DNA from: Gemmataceae bacterium
GTDB lineage: Bacteria; Planctomycetota; Planctomycetia; Gemmatales; Gemmataceae
Assembly (NCBI GenBank): GCA_901538445.1
Contig: LR594585.1
Span: 2,050,045-2,114,044 of the forward strand
DNA: 64,000 nt
Direction: 5' to 3'
How positions within the stretch are numbered: position 1 is the first letter of the stretch; every line of letters begins with the position of its first letter. Below the pieces are notes generated by a model. The model was not told the origin of the DNA and ran no database searches. It was given only the letters and a program-made list of their open reading frames with translations. Shown piece by piece: positions 34,234 to 42,423 of this stretch. The position numbers and the translations under genes were made by a program.

Positions 34234-34251
34234 CCTCCCCCGGCTCTCCTG

Positions 34252-34281
34252 TTGTCCCCCGGCCTCCCGGGGGCATATGAT
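34252..34281 (+). promoter_or_regulatory. Candidate promoter for the Bax-inhibitor-1 gene
   Basis: TTGTCC (34252-34257), 18-base spacer, TATGAT (34276-34281, 5 of 6). 48 bases before the ATG. Reasonable pattern match for a sigma-70 promoter. Confidence 0.45.
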
Positions 34282-34329
34282 GGTGTAGCGCCTTGCCAAC
34301 CGAACCAAGCCTCCTTCACAGGTGACGAC

Positions 34330-35064
34330 ATGAGCTACATGGTTGACTCGTACCACGGCGACACGGCCGCGGCCGCACCGGTCAGCGAGCGGGTACGGTT
34401 CATCCGCCGCACCTACGCGCACGTCGGCGGCGCGCTGCTCGCGTTCGTCGGCCTCTCGGCCGGCCTGATCGCCACCGGCCTCGCGGACCAGATCCTCCGC
34501 GACGTGTTCATGGCCAACCGCCTGACGTGGATCGCCACCATGGTGGTGTTCATGGTCGGCACGACGGCCGCACAGTACATGGCCCGGTCCCGGTCGTCGG
34601 TCGGCACGCAGTACGCCGGCCTGTCGCTGTACGTCCTGCTGTACACGCTGCTGTTCGTGCCGATCCTCACGATCGCCTCGAACCCGGCCTACGGGGTCGG
34701 GAGCCCGGCGCTGCCGCTCCAGGCCGGGTTCGTGACGCTGATGGTCGTGGCCGGGCTGACGACCGCGGTGTTCGTCTCGGGCAAGGACTTCTCGTTCATG
34801 GGGCCGCTCCTGACGGTCCTGTCGTTCGTGGCCCTCGGCGTCATCATCGCCGCGATGATCTGGGGGTTCAGCCTCGGGCTGGTGTTCATGTCGCTGATGG
34901 TGGCCCTGTTCGCCGGGTACGTCATCTACGACACCTCGAACATCATCCACCGGTACGGGACGAGCGAGTACGTCGCCGCGAGCATGGCCCTGTTCGGCTC
35001 GATCGCGATGCTGTTCTACTACATCCTGATGCTGTTCATGAGCGGCGGCCGCAGCAACGACTGA
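34330..35064 (+). CDS. Bax inhibitor-1/YccA family membrane protein
   Basis: 244 residues. Seven hydrophobic helices (e.g. VGGALLAFVGLSAGLIATGL, LTWIATMVVFMVGTTAA, LGVIIAAMIWGFSLGLVFMSLMVALFAGYVIYDTSNIIHRYG). The characteristic end YVIYDTSNIIH...DEYVAAS is near-perfect here (VIYDTSNIIHRYGTSEYVAASMALFGSIAMLFYYILMLF). Bacterial members are pH-sensitive calcium leak channels or protease modulators. The N-terminus is cytoplasmic. Downstream: palindromic spacer and a terminator hairpin. Confidence 0.9.
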   Translation: MSYMVDSYHGDTAAAAPVSERVRFIRRTYAHVGGALLAFVGLSAGLIATGLADQILRDVFMANRLTWIATMVVFMVGTTAAQYMARSRSSVGTQYAGLSLYVLLYTLLFVPILTIASNPAYGVGSPALPLQAGFVTLMVVAGLTTAVFVSGKDFSFMGPLLTVLSFVALGVIIAAMIWGFSLGLVFMSLMVALFAGYVIYDTSNIIHRYGTSEYVAASMALFGSIAMLFYYILMLFMSGGRSND

Positions 35065-35217
35065 CGCGAGCGGCGAGCGGGGTCACGCCCGCTCGCCCGG
35101 CTTGAGATTGTCGGTTCGGGTCGGAAGTTTAGCTCGCTGCCTTGCAGCAGGGCGATGTTGCGTCGCCCGAGCGTTCGGCCCCACATGCGTCCCGGGGAGG
35201 GCTGTTCCAGCACCGCT

Positions 35218-35304
35218 ATCAGATCTGCTCCTGATTAGTCAGGAGCGGTCTGGAGCAACCCCGCGGGTCGTGGTTCCGCTCCCGACTAATCAGGAGCAGA
35301 TCTG
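35218..35304. repeat. Inverted repeat, CAGATCTGCTCCTGAT type
   Basis: CAGATCTGCTCCTGATTAGT (35220-35239) is complemented at 35281-35304; each arm also contains the small palindrome GATTAGTC / GACTAATC. It is in the 354-base spacer between two convergent genes; no gene is seen there. Confidence 0.85.
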
Positions 35305-35368
35305 GCGGTGCCGTGAGCCCTCCGCGGTCCAGGTCCAGAAGTAGACGCCCTCCGAACCGACAAGCGCC

Positions 35369-35398
35369 GAGGCCCGCCGGAGCAATCCGGCGGGCCTC
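35369..35398. terminator. 12-bp hairpin terminator
   Basis: GAGGCCCGCCGG (35369-35380) pairs with 35387-35398 around AGCAAT. It is followed by CGTGCGTTTC, as is the hairpin at 33291. It lies between the convergent Bax-inhibitor and P-type ATPase genes and is probably used by both, most clearly the ATPase. Confidence 0.65.
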
Positions 35399-35418
35399 GT
35401 GCGTTTCACCGGCCGTGG

Positions 35419-38205
35419 TCACTCGCCGACGCGCTGCGCGACCCCGGCTCGCCACGTCGCCCGTAGGACTGGTAGCGAGCGGAGCCAGTCGAGCGCCTTC
35501 TCGGCGAGCCACGTCCCGAGCAGCATCCCGGCGAGCATCCCCGCGGTCATCCCGACGAAGCTGCCGGCGACCGCGAGCGCGACCGAGTCCGTCTCGGGCA
35601 GTGCGGCGCACCACCCGCCCGCGACCATGCCGAGCACCATGCCGGCGTTGCCGCCGGTGAACATCGCGGTGCCGTGATTTCCGCCAGGGGGGACCGGGCG
35701 GCGCGGCAGCCACAGCATCGCGGCGTTCGCGAACAGCAGCATCCCGCCCCACATCCCGGCCGAAGTCAGCGTGCCGCTCCGCACCGCTTCAACGCACGCG
35801 CAGCACCCGTGGTCGCGGAGCGGCTCGAACCCGGCGTCGGCCCACCAGCCGAGGAGCATCCCGAGGTTGCCGAGCGTCAGCATTCCGAAGCACATGTCGA
35901 GCGCGTGCGGGACCGCCGCCCAGCGGTTCCACGCCCACGCGAGCACCACCCCCGCGAGCGCGAACCCGCCGATCACGAGCGCTGCGTTCGACGGGTCGAG
36001 AAGCAGCACGAACGCGACGCCCTGGAGAGCGACCGCGAGCCCGTGCAGCGCGGCCCGCATCAGCGCGCGACCCGCCGGCCGGTCCCCGACACCCGATTGC
36101 CGATCCCCGATCCCCGTCTCCGCGAAGCAGTGCCCGGCCCGGGTGCCGACGCGGGCCGACGAGAACACGAGGGACAAGCTGGACGCGAGCATCAGAAGAG
36201 CGGCGACAACGGGGTGCAGCGCGCCGCACGCCGCGAGCGTCATGCCGACGAGGTTGTACGCGAGCGCGAGTGCGGTGTTCCGCCGGGCCGCACGGACCGC
36301 CTCGCGGCTGAGTTCGACCGCCCACGGGACCGCCCGCAGGTCGGTGTGGTACAGCGTGACGTCGGCCGCGCCGACGGCGAGGTCGGTGCCGCTCGCGAGC
36401 GCGATTCCGGCGTGTGCCGCGGCGAGTGCGGCCGCGTCGTTGATCCCGTCGCCGACGAAGAGGGACTTCGCGCCCGAGGCGGTTGCGGCCTCGACGATCC
36501 GCAACTTGTCCGCGGGGAGCAGACCGGCCCGCACGGGCAGCCCGAGCCCCGCGGCGCGCTCGGCGGTGTCGCCGGTGAGCACCTCGACGGCGAGCCCGAG
36601 GTTGCGGAAGCCTGTGAGCGCCTCCGGCACCGAGTCGCGCACGCGCTCCGAGAGTGCCGCCGCGGCAACGACCCGCCCGTCGAGCGAAACATCGACCCGG
36701 TGCCCGCTCGCACGAAGCTCCGCGGCGAGCGAAGACGCGACATCCTTAGCAACCTGCGCGATCCACTGCGGCGTGCCGATCTGCACGAGGTGCCGCGAGC
36801 CGCCGGCTTCTATCTCGGCCTCGACGCCGCACCCCGGCACAACGCGCAGCTCGCGAACGCGCACGTCATCGCCGGCGGGCCGCGGGAGCTTCGCGAACGC
36901 GCGCGCGACCGGGTGGTTGCACTTCTCCTCGATCACCGAGAGCCAGCCGAGCAGCCGCTCGCGGTCGGTCCCCGCGGTGACGACGTCGAGAACGGACAGG
37001 CTGTCGTCGGTGAGCGTGCCGGTCTTGTCGAGCATCACGTGATCGACCTCCGCGAGCCGCTCGACGGCGTCGGCCGCCCGCACGATCACGCCGCGCTCCG
37101 CGAGCCGGCCGAGCGCCGACCACACGACAACGGGCGTCGCGAGGCCGATCACGCACGGGCACGCGACGAGCAGCACCGACATCGCGTGGAACAGCGCCGC
37201 CTCCCACCCGGCCGCGGTGAAGAGTGTCCAGTACGCGAACGTGCCCAGCGCGACACACACGACGAGCGGCAGGAACCACCGGCCGAGCGCGTCGGCACGG
37301 GCCTGGAGTGACACCGGCCTGTCACTCGCTCCCTCGACGGCCGCGAGCAGCCGATCGACCTGCCGCTCGGTGCCGGGGGCGGTCGCCTCGACGTGGAAGG
37401 CGGCGTCGTGGCTCGCGGCCCCGGCCAGCACGCGGTCGCCGGGCCGCCGCACCGCCGCGAACGGCTCGCCGGTCACCGCTGCTTCCGACACGAACCCGGT
37501 GCCGGAGCGGATCACGCCGTCCACCGCGAACGTCTCGCCGGGGTTCACCTCGACCACGTCGCCCGGGAGCACCTCCCGAACGAGAACGCTCCGCGTTCTC
37601 CCGCGGTCGTCGACGAGCCGGCACATATCGAGTTGCCCGGCCCACGCCCGCGCCCCGGCCATCGCCGCGGCGCGGCTCCGCGCGCCGATCATCTTGCCGA
37701 GTGTGTACACGACGAGCAGGATCGACACGACCTCGAAGTAGATCTTGCCGCGGCCGGTGCTGTGCGCTTGTAGCGACGCACCTAGTGCCCCGAACATCGT
37801 GAGGAGGAACAGCGATTCGACGGTGACGCGGCCGCGGCGCAGTTCGAGCCACGCGGCCCGGAACAGCGGCGGCCCGAGCAGCGCGACCACGACGAGCGTC
37901 GCGACGAGGATGAGCGTCTGCGCGCCCCACCGCACATCGGGCGGCACGTCGTCGTGGAGGTTCAGCGCGAGGCCGAAGATCATCGACTGCGCGACGACGA
38001 TGAGCGCGACACCGAGGCGCACCCCGATGCTTCCGAGGTTGCGGTTCGCGGCGGGAAGTGCGGGGGCGGTGTCGAGCTGGCGCTGCTGCTCGCCGAGGCT
38101 GAGGCACCCGTAGCAGCAGTACGCGGCCGCGGCGCGCCCCGGCCACGGCCGGCCGGGGTGGCCGCCCGCGGTGATCGGTCCCCGGCAGTAGTCGCAGAGG
38201 GGCAT
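35419..38205 (-). CDS. Copper-translocating P-type ATPase (CcoI/FixI-like) with membrane C-terminal extension
   Basis: 928 residues; exports copper for loading the cbb3 oxidase encoded just upstream. N-terminal zinc-ribbon-like CDYCRGPITAGG...AYCCYGCLSLGEQ (residues 4-39) as in the ATPase-linked PF12156 family. Transmembrane motif CPC (349-351, LLVACPCVIGLAT), TGE loop (245-247), DKTGTLT (393-399) with phosphorylated Asp393, HP region EKCNHPVARA, and GDGINDAAAL (585-594) are all intact. A normal ATPase would end near residue 695. Here ~230 more residues follow, with about six hydrophobic helices rich in Gly and Met (GGNAGMVLGMVAGGWC, GMTAGMLAGMLLG) and a CCACV motif. The junction (residues ~696-713) is encoded by a heptad array. 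Confidence 0.93.
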   Translation of the reverse strand: MPLCDYCRGPITAGGHPGRPWPGRAAAAYCCYGCLSLGEQQRQLDTAPALPAANRNLGSIGVRLGVALIVVAQSMIFGLALNLHDDVPPDVRWGAQTLILVATLVVVALLGPPLFRAAWLELRRGRVTVESLFLLTMFGALGASLQAHSTGRGKIYFEVVSILLVVYTLGKMIGARSRAAAMAGARAWAGQLDMCRLVDDRGRTRSVLVREVLPGDVVEVNPGETFAVDGVIRSGTGFVSEAAVTGEPFAAVRRPGDRVLAGAASHDAAFHVEATAPGTERQVDRLLAAVEGASDRPVSLQARADALGRWFLPLVVCVALGTFAYWTLFTAAGWEAALFHAMSVLLVACPCVIGLATPVVVWSALGRLAERGVIVRAADAVERLAEVDHVMLDKTGTLTDDSLSVLDVVTAGTDRERLLGWLSVIEEKCNHPVARAFAKLPRPAGDDVRVRELRVVPGCGVEAEIEAGGSRHLVQIGTPQWIAQVAKDVASSLAAELRASGHRVDVSLDGRVVAAAALSERVRDSVPEALTGFRNLGLAVEVLTGDTAERAAGLGLPVRAGLLPADKLRIVEAATASGAKSLFVGDGINDAAALAAAHAGIALASGTDLAVGAADVTLYHTDLRAVPWAVELSREAVRAARRNTALALAYNLVGMTLAACGALHPVVAALLMLASSLSLVFSSARVGTRAGHCFAETGIGDRQSGVGDRPAGRALMRAALHGLAVALQGVAFVLLLDPSNAALVIGGFALAGVVLAWAWNRWAAVPHALDMCFGMLTLGNLGMLLGWWADAGFEPLRDHGCCACVEAVRSGTLTSAGMWGGMLLFANAAMLWLPRRPVPPGGNHGTAMFTGGNAGMVLGMVAGGWCAALPETDSVALAVAGSFVGMTAGMLAGMLLGTWLAEKALDWLRSLPVLRATWRAGVAQRVGE
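36083..36117. repeat. Intragenic single-arm heptad array (nnnCCGA family)
   Basis: Five consecutive 7-mers: TCCCCGA, CACCCGA, TTGCCGA, TCCCCGA, TCCCCGT. They encode ETGIGDRQSGVGDRPAG at the junction between the ATPase core and its extension. No complementary arm was found within ~100 bases. Confidence 0.7.
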
Positions 38206-38210
38206 GGTGG

Positions 38211-38350
38211 GAGCCCTGGAAGGGCGGCGGATGGTGGCCAGAGGTGGAGCGAGTCCGCGAGCGGGAACCCTGGTCCGGGGGCGATGCGCCGGGGACCAGG
38301 GGTTGCGCTGCGCTCCGCCCCTGGCTACCATCCGCCGCCCTTCCAGGGCT
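38211..38350. repeat. Inverted repeat, GGAAGGGCGGCGGATGG family
   Basis: AGCCCTGGAAGGGCGGCGGA (38211-) pairs with the complement ending at 38350; the loop contains a second stem (ACCCTGGTCCGGG with CCGGGGACCAGGGG). It fills the spacer between the CcoP-like gene and the ATPase gene. Confidence 0.85.
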
Positions 38351-38359
38351 CAAACCGAA

Positions 38360-39223
38360 CTACTTCTTCTCGTCCTTCTTCTCGGGCGCGGCGGGCGGGC
38401 CGGTGTCGCTGTAGTCGAGCGGGAGCTTCTGAAGCTCGGCCGCGCTGACCGGCTGCGTGCCGTTCGGCTTGCGGGCACCTTCCTTCGCGCGGGCGGCGCG
38501 GACCGTCGCGGCGGTGATCGCCGGCGGCTTGCCCTTGTCGGCCGCGTTGCCCCAACTGTTGCGGACGTAGGTGAGCACCCCGGCGATCTCGTAGTCCTTC
38601 ATCACGTTGCCCTGGTTGGGCATCACCGCGTTGTACGTCCGGCCCTTCACGGCGATCGGCCCCGAGAGCCCGTACAGCACGATGCGGCACTGCCGGGCGG
38701 CCGACGCCTGGTCGCCGACGACCCACTCGGACCCGTCGAGCGGCGGGATGTTCTCGGCCGGCTTGCCCTGGCCGCTCGGCTGGTGGCACGTCGCGCACAC
38801 CGCGGCGTACTTCTGCGCGCCGACCTTCATCAGCTCCTCGACCGTCTGCGGGTCGGGGTCGGGCGCGCTCGCGGCCGCAGCGCCGCCGCCCTCGGGCGTG
38901 CGGAGGTCGCTGCGGTCGAACACGTCGCGGCGGAAGTCGGCCGAACTGGTGCCGACGTAGTACCCGCCCCACGCGAGGAGCCCGCCGAACACGCACGCGA
39001 CCCAGAACGGCACCGGCTCGAACCCGTCGCGGGGCTCGGCGTGCTCGCGGGCGATGACGTCGAGCAGGCGGCCGATGGTGTCCGGCTCGTCGTCCTCGGG
39101 CGGGGTGCCGTCGAACGTGAGCGAGGCGTCGTTCATCTCCGCCATGTGCTGGCGGTGCAGGTCGAGGACCGACTCGGTCCCCTCGGGCGGCAGCGGCGGC
39201 TGCGGGGCGTTCGGGGTGCTCAT
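38360..39223 (-). CDS. cbb3-type oxidase-associated membrane cytochrome c (CcoP-like)
   Basis: 287 residues. A Pro/acid-rich cytoplasmic N-terminus (~75 residues) leads to one transmembrane helix (PFWVACVFGGLLAWGGYYVG), then a mono-heme c domain with CATCH (KYAAVCATCHQPSGQGKPAENIPPLDGSEWV) and a distal Met in YNAVMPNQG. A Lys-rich C-terminal tail. In standard cbb3 enzymes CcoP is di-heme; here a single CXXCH is present. Its ATG overlaps the ccoO stop (ATGA). A longer open frame upstream is antisense to other genes. Confidence 0.9.
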   Translation of the reverse strand: MSTPNAPQPPLPPEGTESVLDLHRQHMAEMNDASLTFDGTPPEDDEPDTIGRLLDVIAREHAEPRDGFEPVPFWVACVFGGLLAWGGYYVGTSSADFRRDVFDRSDLRTPEGGGAAAASAPDPDPQTVEELMKVGAQKYAAVCATCHQPSGQGKPAENIPPLDGSEWVVGDQASAARQCRIVLYGLSGPIAVKGRTYNAVMPNQGNVMKDYEIAGVLTYVRNSWGNAADKGKPPAITAATVRAARAKEGARKPNGTQPVSAAELQKLPLDYSDTGPPAAPEKKDEKK

Positions 39224-40044
39224 TCCTTGGCCTCCGGGAGCGGGACCTCGGCTTTGCGGAGCGCGAGCAGGTACGCGACCAGCGCCTCGCCCTCGCCGGT
39301 GGGGACGATCTGCACGCCCTCTTCCTCGGTGGTCAGCCAAAAGTCGAGGAGCCGCTTCTTGCCGTCGGCGGTGCCCGGGTCGATGGCGGCGGTCGAGTGC
39401 GCCGGGTCGGACAGGAACCGGGCGGTGATCGCCTCGCCCTGGTCGCGCAGGATCGCGTCCCACTGGCCGGCCGACGGCCGCCACCGGTAGCCGGGGTCCA
39501 CGGTCCACTCCCGGCCGAGCTTGAGGGCCCGCTCGGACCGCTCGCCGACCACCTTCTCCTTGCGGTACAGCCACGGGAACGAGGGCATCACGCTCCAGTC
39601 GTTGAACACGCGGGGGTTGAACGTGTGGGCGTGCTGCCACGCCTCGGAGTACCGGCCGCCGACGTTGGCGAGGTCCGGGCCGGTCCGCATGGTGCCGAGC
39701 ATGGTCGGGCGATCGTAGATGTAGTCGCGGGACACGGTGCGGCGCTGGCCCCAGCCGCGCTTGACGTCGGCCCCGGTCCGCTCCTGGCCGTGCTCGTCCC
39801 ACCAGTTGCCGAACTTCTCGCTGCGGACCTGCTGCGAGTGGCAGTACATGCACCCCTCGCGCTGGTACACCTTCTGCCCGGCCAGCGCGGTGCCCTGGAG
39901 CGCGAGCGGGTACGGGTCGTCGGCGGCGTCCTTGCGGTACGGCTGCTCGCCGTTGAGCTGCCAGAACGGGAACAGCACGAGGCCGAGCCAGCTCGACGAG
40001 AACGTGAGCAGCGCGCCGACGAAGATGACCATCCCCCGATCCAT
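39220..40044 (-). CDS. ccoO: cbb3-type cytochrome c oxidase subunit II
   Basis: Membrane-anchored mono-heme cytochrome c subunit. 274 residues: helix MVIFVGALLTFSSSWLGLVLFPFW, heme site EGCMYCHSQQVRSEKFGNWW (family hallmark), and MRTGPDLANVGGRYSEAWQHAHTFNPRVFNDWSVMPSFPWLY. Longer than usual, with an extra ~50-residue segment near the C-terminus (PGYRWRPSAGQWDAILRDQG). The stop overlaps the start of the CcoP-like gene. Confidence 0.95.
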   Translation of the reverse strand: MDRGMVIFVGALLTFSSSWLGLVLFPFWQLNGEQPYRKDAADDPYPLALQGTALAGQKVYQREGCMYCHSQQVRSEKFGNWWDEHGQERTGADVKRGWGQRRTVSRDYIYDRPTMLGTMRTGPDLANVGGRYSEAWQHAHTFNPRVFNDWSVMPSFPWLYRKEKVVGERSERALKLGREWTVDPGYRWRPSAGQWDAILRDQGEAITARFLSDPAHSTAAIDPGTADGKKRLLDFWLTTEEEGVQIVPTGEGEALVAYLLALRKAEVPLPEAKE

Positions 40045-40063
40045 GACCCAATCCCCGGAATTT

Positions 40064-40181
40064 GATCCACAGATTACGCAGAGGACACAGATTAGAAATC
40101 AAAGAACAGAGATCAGTCGAAAACTAAGTGGTCGTGTCCTCTGTCTGGAAATCTGTGTCTTCTGCGAAATCTGTGGATCGA
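40064..40181. repeat. Inverted repeat, GATCCACAGATTACGCAG family
   Basis: The left arm GATCCACAGATTACGCAGAG, then GACACAGATT (40064-40095), pairs with the right arm ending at 40181. The spacer between the arms contains a second pair with CAGAGATC-type units. Its closest relative is 47306-47453; a more distant one is 27841. Confidence 0.88.
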
Positions 40182-40193
40182 TTCTTCACTGCC

Positions 40194-41636
40194 TCACGTC
40201 TTCTCGACGAAGTACGTCGGGCCGCCGGTCCGCTTCTTGCCCCACCCGGCGAGGTTCATCACCAGCAGTGCCGCGAACGCCACGTGCCCGACCGTCATGA
40301 GCACGCCGGCGATGGTGCGGCTCAGGAAGTGGGGCTTCAGGTACACGACGATGTTGCCCCACGGCACGTCCGGGTTGTTCATCATCCGGCCCTGCCACCA
40401 CCCGCCGATCGAGAGCCCCACGAAGTAGATCGTGATGCCCACCGCGGCGCACCAGAAGTGGACCCGGATGAGCCGGCTGCTGGCCCACTCGCGGCCGGTG
40501 AGCCGCGGGATCATGTAGTAGTACAGGCCGAAGTAGATCATCGACACGAACCCGTACGCGCCGAGGTGCGCGTGGGCCACGGTGTAGTGCGTGAAGTGGG
40601 CCACCTCGCTGAAGTCCTTGAGCGACTCGACGGACCCCTGGAAGCTGACCCACGTGTACGCGATCGCGCCGAACACGGTGAACCGCAGCGCCGGGCTGTA
40701 CTTGAGCCGGTGGAAGTGGTTCCGCATGGTCATGTGGTGGTTGATGCCCACCGCGATGACCGGGATGAACATCATCACGCTCCCGACCGTGCTGGCGGTC
40801 GAGAGCCACGCGGGGATCGGCCCGCCGATCAGGTGGTGCATCCCGGCCCACGAGTAGAACAGCGCCAGCGCCCAGAACCCGGTGATGCTCAGGTAGTAGC
40901 TGTGGATCGGGCGGCCGATGATCTTCGGGATCAGGTAGTACGCGGTGCCCACAGCCACCGGGGTGAGCCACAGCCCGAGGAAGTTGTGGTTGAACCACCA
41001 GTTCACGATCGGCTGCACCACCCCGGTCGCGGGGCTCCAGTAGATCATGAACACGGCGACCGTGTACAGCCACGGGAACCAGAACACGGCCGCGAGGATG
41101 TACCACTGGGTGACGTACACGTGCGGCTCGCGGCGGCGGCGGAACGTGGCCGCGACCCACGCCGACACCAGCCCCAGCCCGGCGATGAAGAACGGCGGGC
41201 AGTACGGCGGCGCGTCGAGCCACTCGACCGACTGGCCCCCGCCCAGCAGGATCCCGCACACCGCCAGCAGCGTGCCGACGTTCCACAGCGTGCCCGACAC
41301 GAACAGGAGCTTCGGGTAGATCAGCTCGGTCCGGCACAGCCGGCACATCATCCACACGCACCCGCCCATCGTGACCATCGACGTCCACCCGATCGACACG
41401 GCCTGGAGGTGGGCCATGCGGGCGCGGCCGAACGTGAACTCCGGGATGCCGGTGAGGAAGTACGGGGTGTGGAGCTTGACCGACGCGACCAGCGCGAGCG
41501 CGGACCCGACCAGGAGCCAGAACGCGGCGCTGGCGGCGAAGTACAGCACCGGCCCGCGGCACGACGCGTCGATGCCGGCCCGCTCGGCGGCGGCCCGCTC
41601 GCGGTCGAACTCGGGTGTCACGGCAGTGGGGGCCAT
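40194..41636 (-). CDS. ccoN: cbb3-type cytochrome c oxidase subunit I
   Basis: Catalytic subunit with the heme b and the heme-CuB oxygen site. 480 residues, 12 hydrophobic helices. The ligand regions are visible: GRARMAHLQAVSIGW, HNFLGLWLTPVAVGTAYYLIP, ISGHHLI-type YSWAGMHHLIGGPIPAWL, GINHHMTMRNHFHRLKYS and VAHAHLGAYGFVSMIYFGL. An in-frame GGAGA lies ahead of the ATG. It is followed by ccoO, and preceded by the CcoS gene. Confidence 0.97.
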   Translation of the reverse strand: MAPTAVTPEFDRERAAAERAGIDASCRGPVLYFAASAAFWLLVGSALALVASVKLHTPYFLTGIPEFTFGRARMAHLQAVSIGWTSMVTMGGCVWMMCRLCRTELIYPKLLFVSGTLWNVGTLLAVCGILLGGGQSVEWLDAPPYCPPFFIAGLGLVSAWVAATFRRRREPHVYVTQWYILAAVFWFPWLYTVAVFMIYWSPATGVVQPIVNWWFNHNFLGLWLTPVAVGTAYYLIPKIIGRPIHSYYLSITGFWALALFYSWAGMHHLIGGPIPAWLSTASTVGSVMMFIPVIAVGINHHMTMRNHFHRLKYSPALRFTVFGAIAYTWVSFQGSVESLKDFSEVAHFTHYTVAHAHLGAYGFVSMIYFGLYYYMIPRLTGREWASSRLIRVHFWCAAVGITIYFVGLSIGGWWQGRMMNNPDVPWGNIVVYLKPHFLSRTIAGVLMTVGHVAFAALLVMNLAGWGKKRTGGPTYFVEKT

Positions 41637-41675
41637 CTCAACTCGTCTCCGGGCGGTCGTTGTCTCGCTGGGTCT

Positions 41676-41748
41676 TTCGAGCCACGGGGCTTGCCCCCGT
41701 GGTATACGGCGGTTCGAGGCTCCACGGGGGCAAGCCCCGTGGCTCGAA
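41676..41748. repeat. Perfect palindrome, GAGCCACGGGGCTTGCCCC family
   Basis: Exact 27-base arms (41676-41702 and 41722-41748) around a ~19-base loop, between ccoN and ccoS. The same arm family flanks 31152-31310. Confidence 0.92.
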
Positions 41749-41759
41749 GGGCACGCGCC

Positions 41760-41948
41760 TCACTCCGGGAACGCGTCGGTCGGTTCGCCGACCGGTTCGT
41801 CGGGGCCGAAGATCGACGCCGCGCCGCGGTCGAGGTTGTCGAACTGGCCGTCGCGGAACGCCCACCCGAGGGCCAGCACGGTCGCGGTGCCGAACAGCAC
41901 CACCGACCCGATGACGACGGCGAGCACGGCGAAGGTCGCGGGGTTCAC
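41760..41948 (-). CDS. ccoS: cbb3 oxidase assembly protein CcoS
   Basis: 62 residues, GTG start preceded by AGGAG. One transmembrane helix (FAVLAVVIGSVVLFGTATVLALGWAFRDGQFDNLD); the ending GQFDNLDRGAASIFGPDE matches the CcoS-type pattern, where a helix is followed by the GQFDDLxxxxxxIL stretch. Needed for cofactor insertion into CcoN. It is 10 bases after a small membrane protein gene. Confidence 0.88.
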   Translation of the reverse strand: MNPATFAVLAVVIGSVVLFGTATVLALGWAFRDGQFDNLDRGAASIFGPDEPVGEPTDAFPE

Positions 41949-41958
41949 GGCGCGCTCC

Positions 41959-42315
41959 TTACTTCTTTTTCGGTTCGACCGGCGGGGCCGACGCGGCCGG
42001 CTCCGGGGCCGGGAACGGCAGGCGGTCCTTCTCGGACTTCAGCTTCCCGAGCAACTCGGCGGTCGCCGCCGGGACCGACATCTTCGCGCCGCTGCCGGCC
42101 AGCACCGCGTCGTTCCGCGCCCGCACCTCGCGGAGCTTCGCCTCGGGGTCCGGCTTCGGCTCGGGCCGGGTGCCGTCGAGGTAGTTCGGCGACTTGTACG
42201 CCAGCACCATCAGCCCGAGGAACGCGAACAGCGTCGCGAGCGTCGCGGCCACGGTGGCGAACGGGAACCCGCGGGCCTCGGGCGGGTCGGCCGGGTTGGT
42301 AGTCGGTGCAGCCAT
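41959..42315 (-). CDS. Small membrane protein, 118 aa, linked to cbb3 oxidase
   Basis: One transmembrane helix (FATVAATLATLFAFLGLMVLAY) in an N-terminal position, followed by a Pro/Lys/Glu-rich extracytoplasmic tail with a helical stretch (AKLREVRARNDAVLAGSGAK, ATAELLGKLKSEKDRLPF) and PVEPKKK end. No heme motif. Family not recognised. The position between actF and ccoS suggests an oxidase accessory or a link between complexes. Confidence 0.65.
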   Translation of the reverse strand: MAAPTTNPADPPEARGFPFATVAATLATLFAFLGLMVLAYKSPNYLDGTRPEPKPDPEAKLREVRARNDAVLAGSGAKMSVPAATAELLGKLKSEKDRLPFPAPEPAASAPPVEPKKK

Positions 42316-42338
42316 CTGTCGTCCCAAGGAGCCTTCGG

Positions 42339-42423
42339 CCACAGAGGTCAGAGAACAGAGGTCAGATTTCAGCGCTAGCAACTGACTTCTGGCCTCTGAC
42401 CTCTGGCTTCTGACCTCTGCCGG
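42339..42423. repeat. Self-complementary heptad element, CAGAGGT family
   Basis: The left arm (42339-42371) reads AGAGGTC, AGAGAAC, AGAGGTC, AGATTTC. The right arm (42381-42420), minus strand, reads CAGAGGT, CAGAAGC, CAGAGGT, CAGAGGC, CAGAAGT. The loop is short. The right arm ends 3 bases from the actF stop codon. Confidence 0.88.

Noticed and set aside
39224..40102. Upstream part of the minus-strand frame that ends in the CcoP-like gene
   Set aside because: It is a shifted-frame shadow of ccoO; the true start overlaps the ccoO stop.
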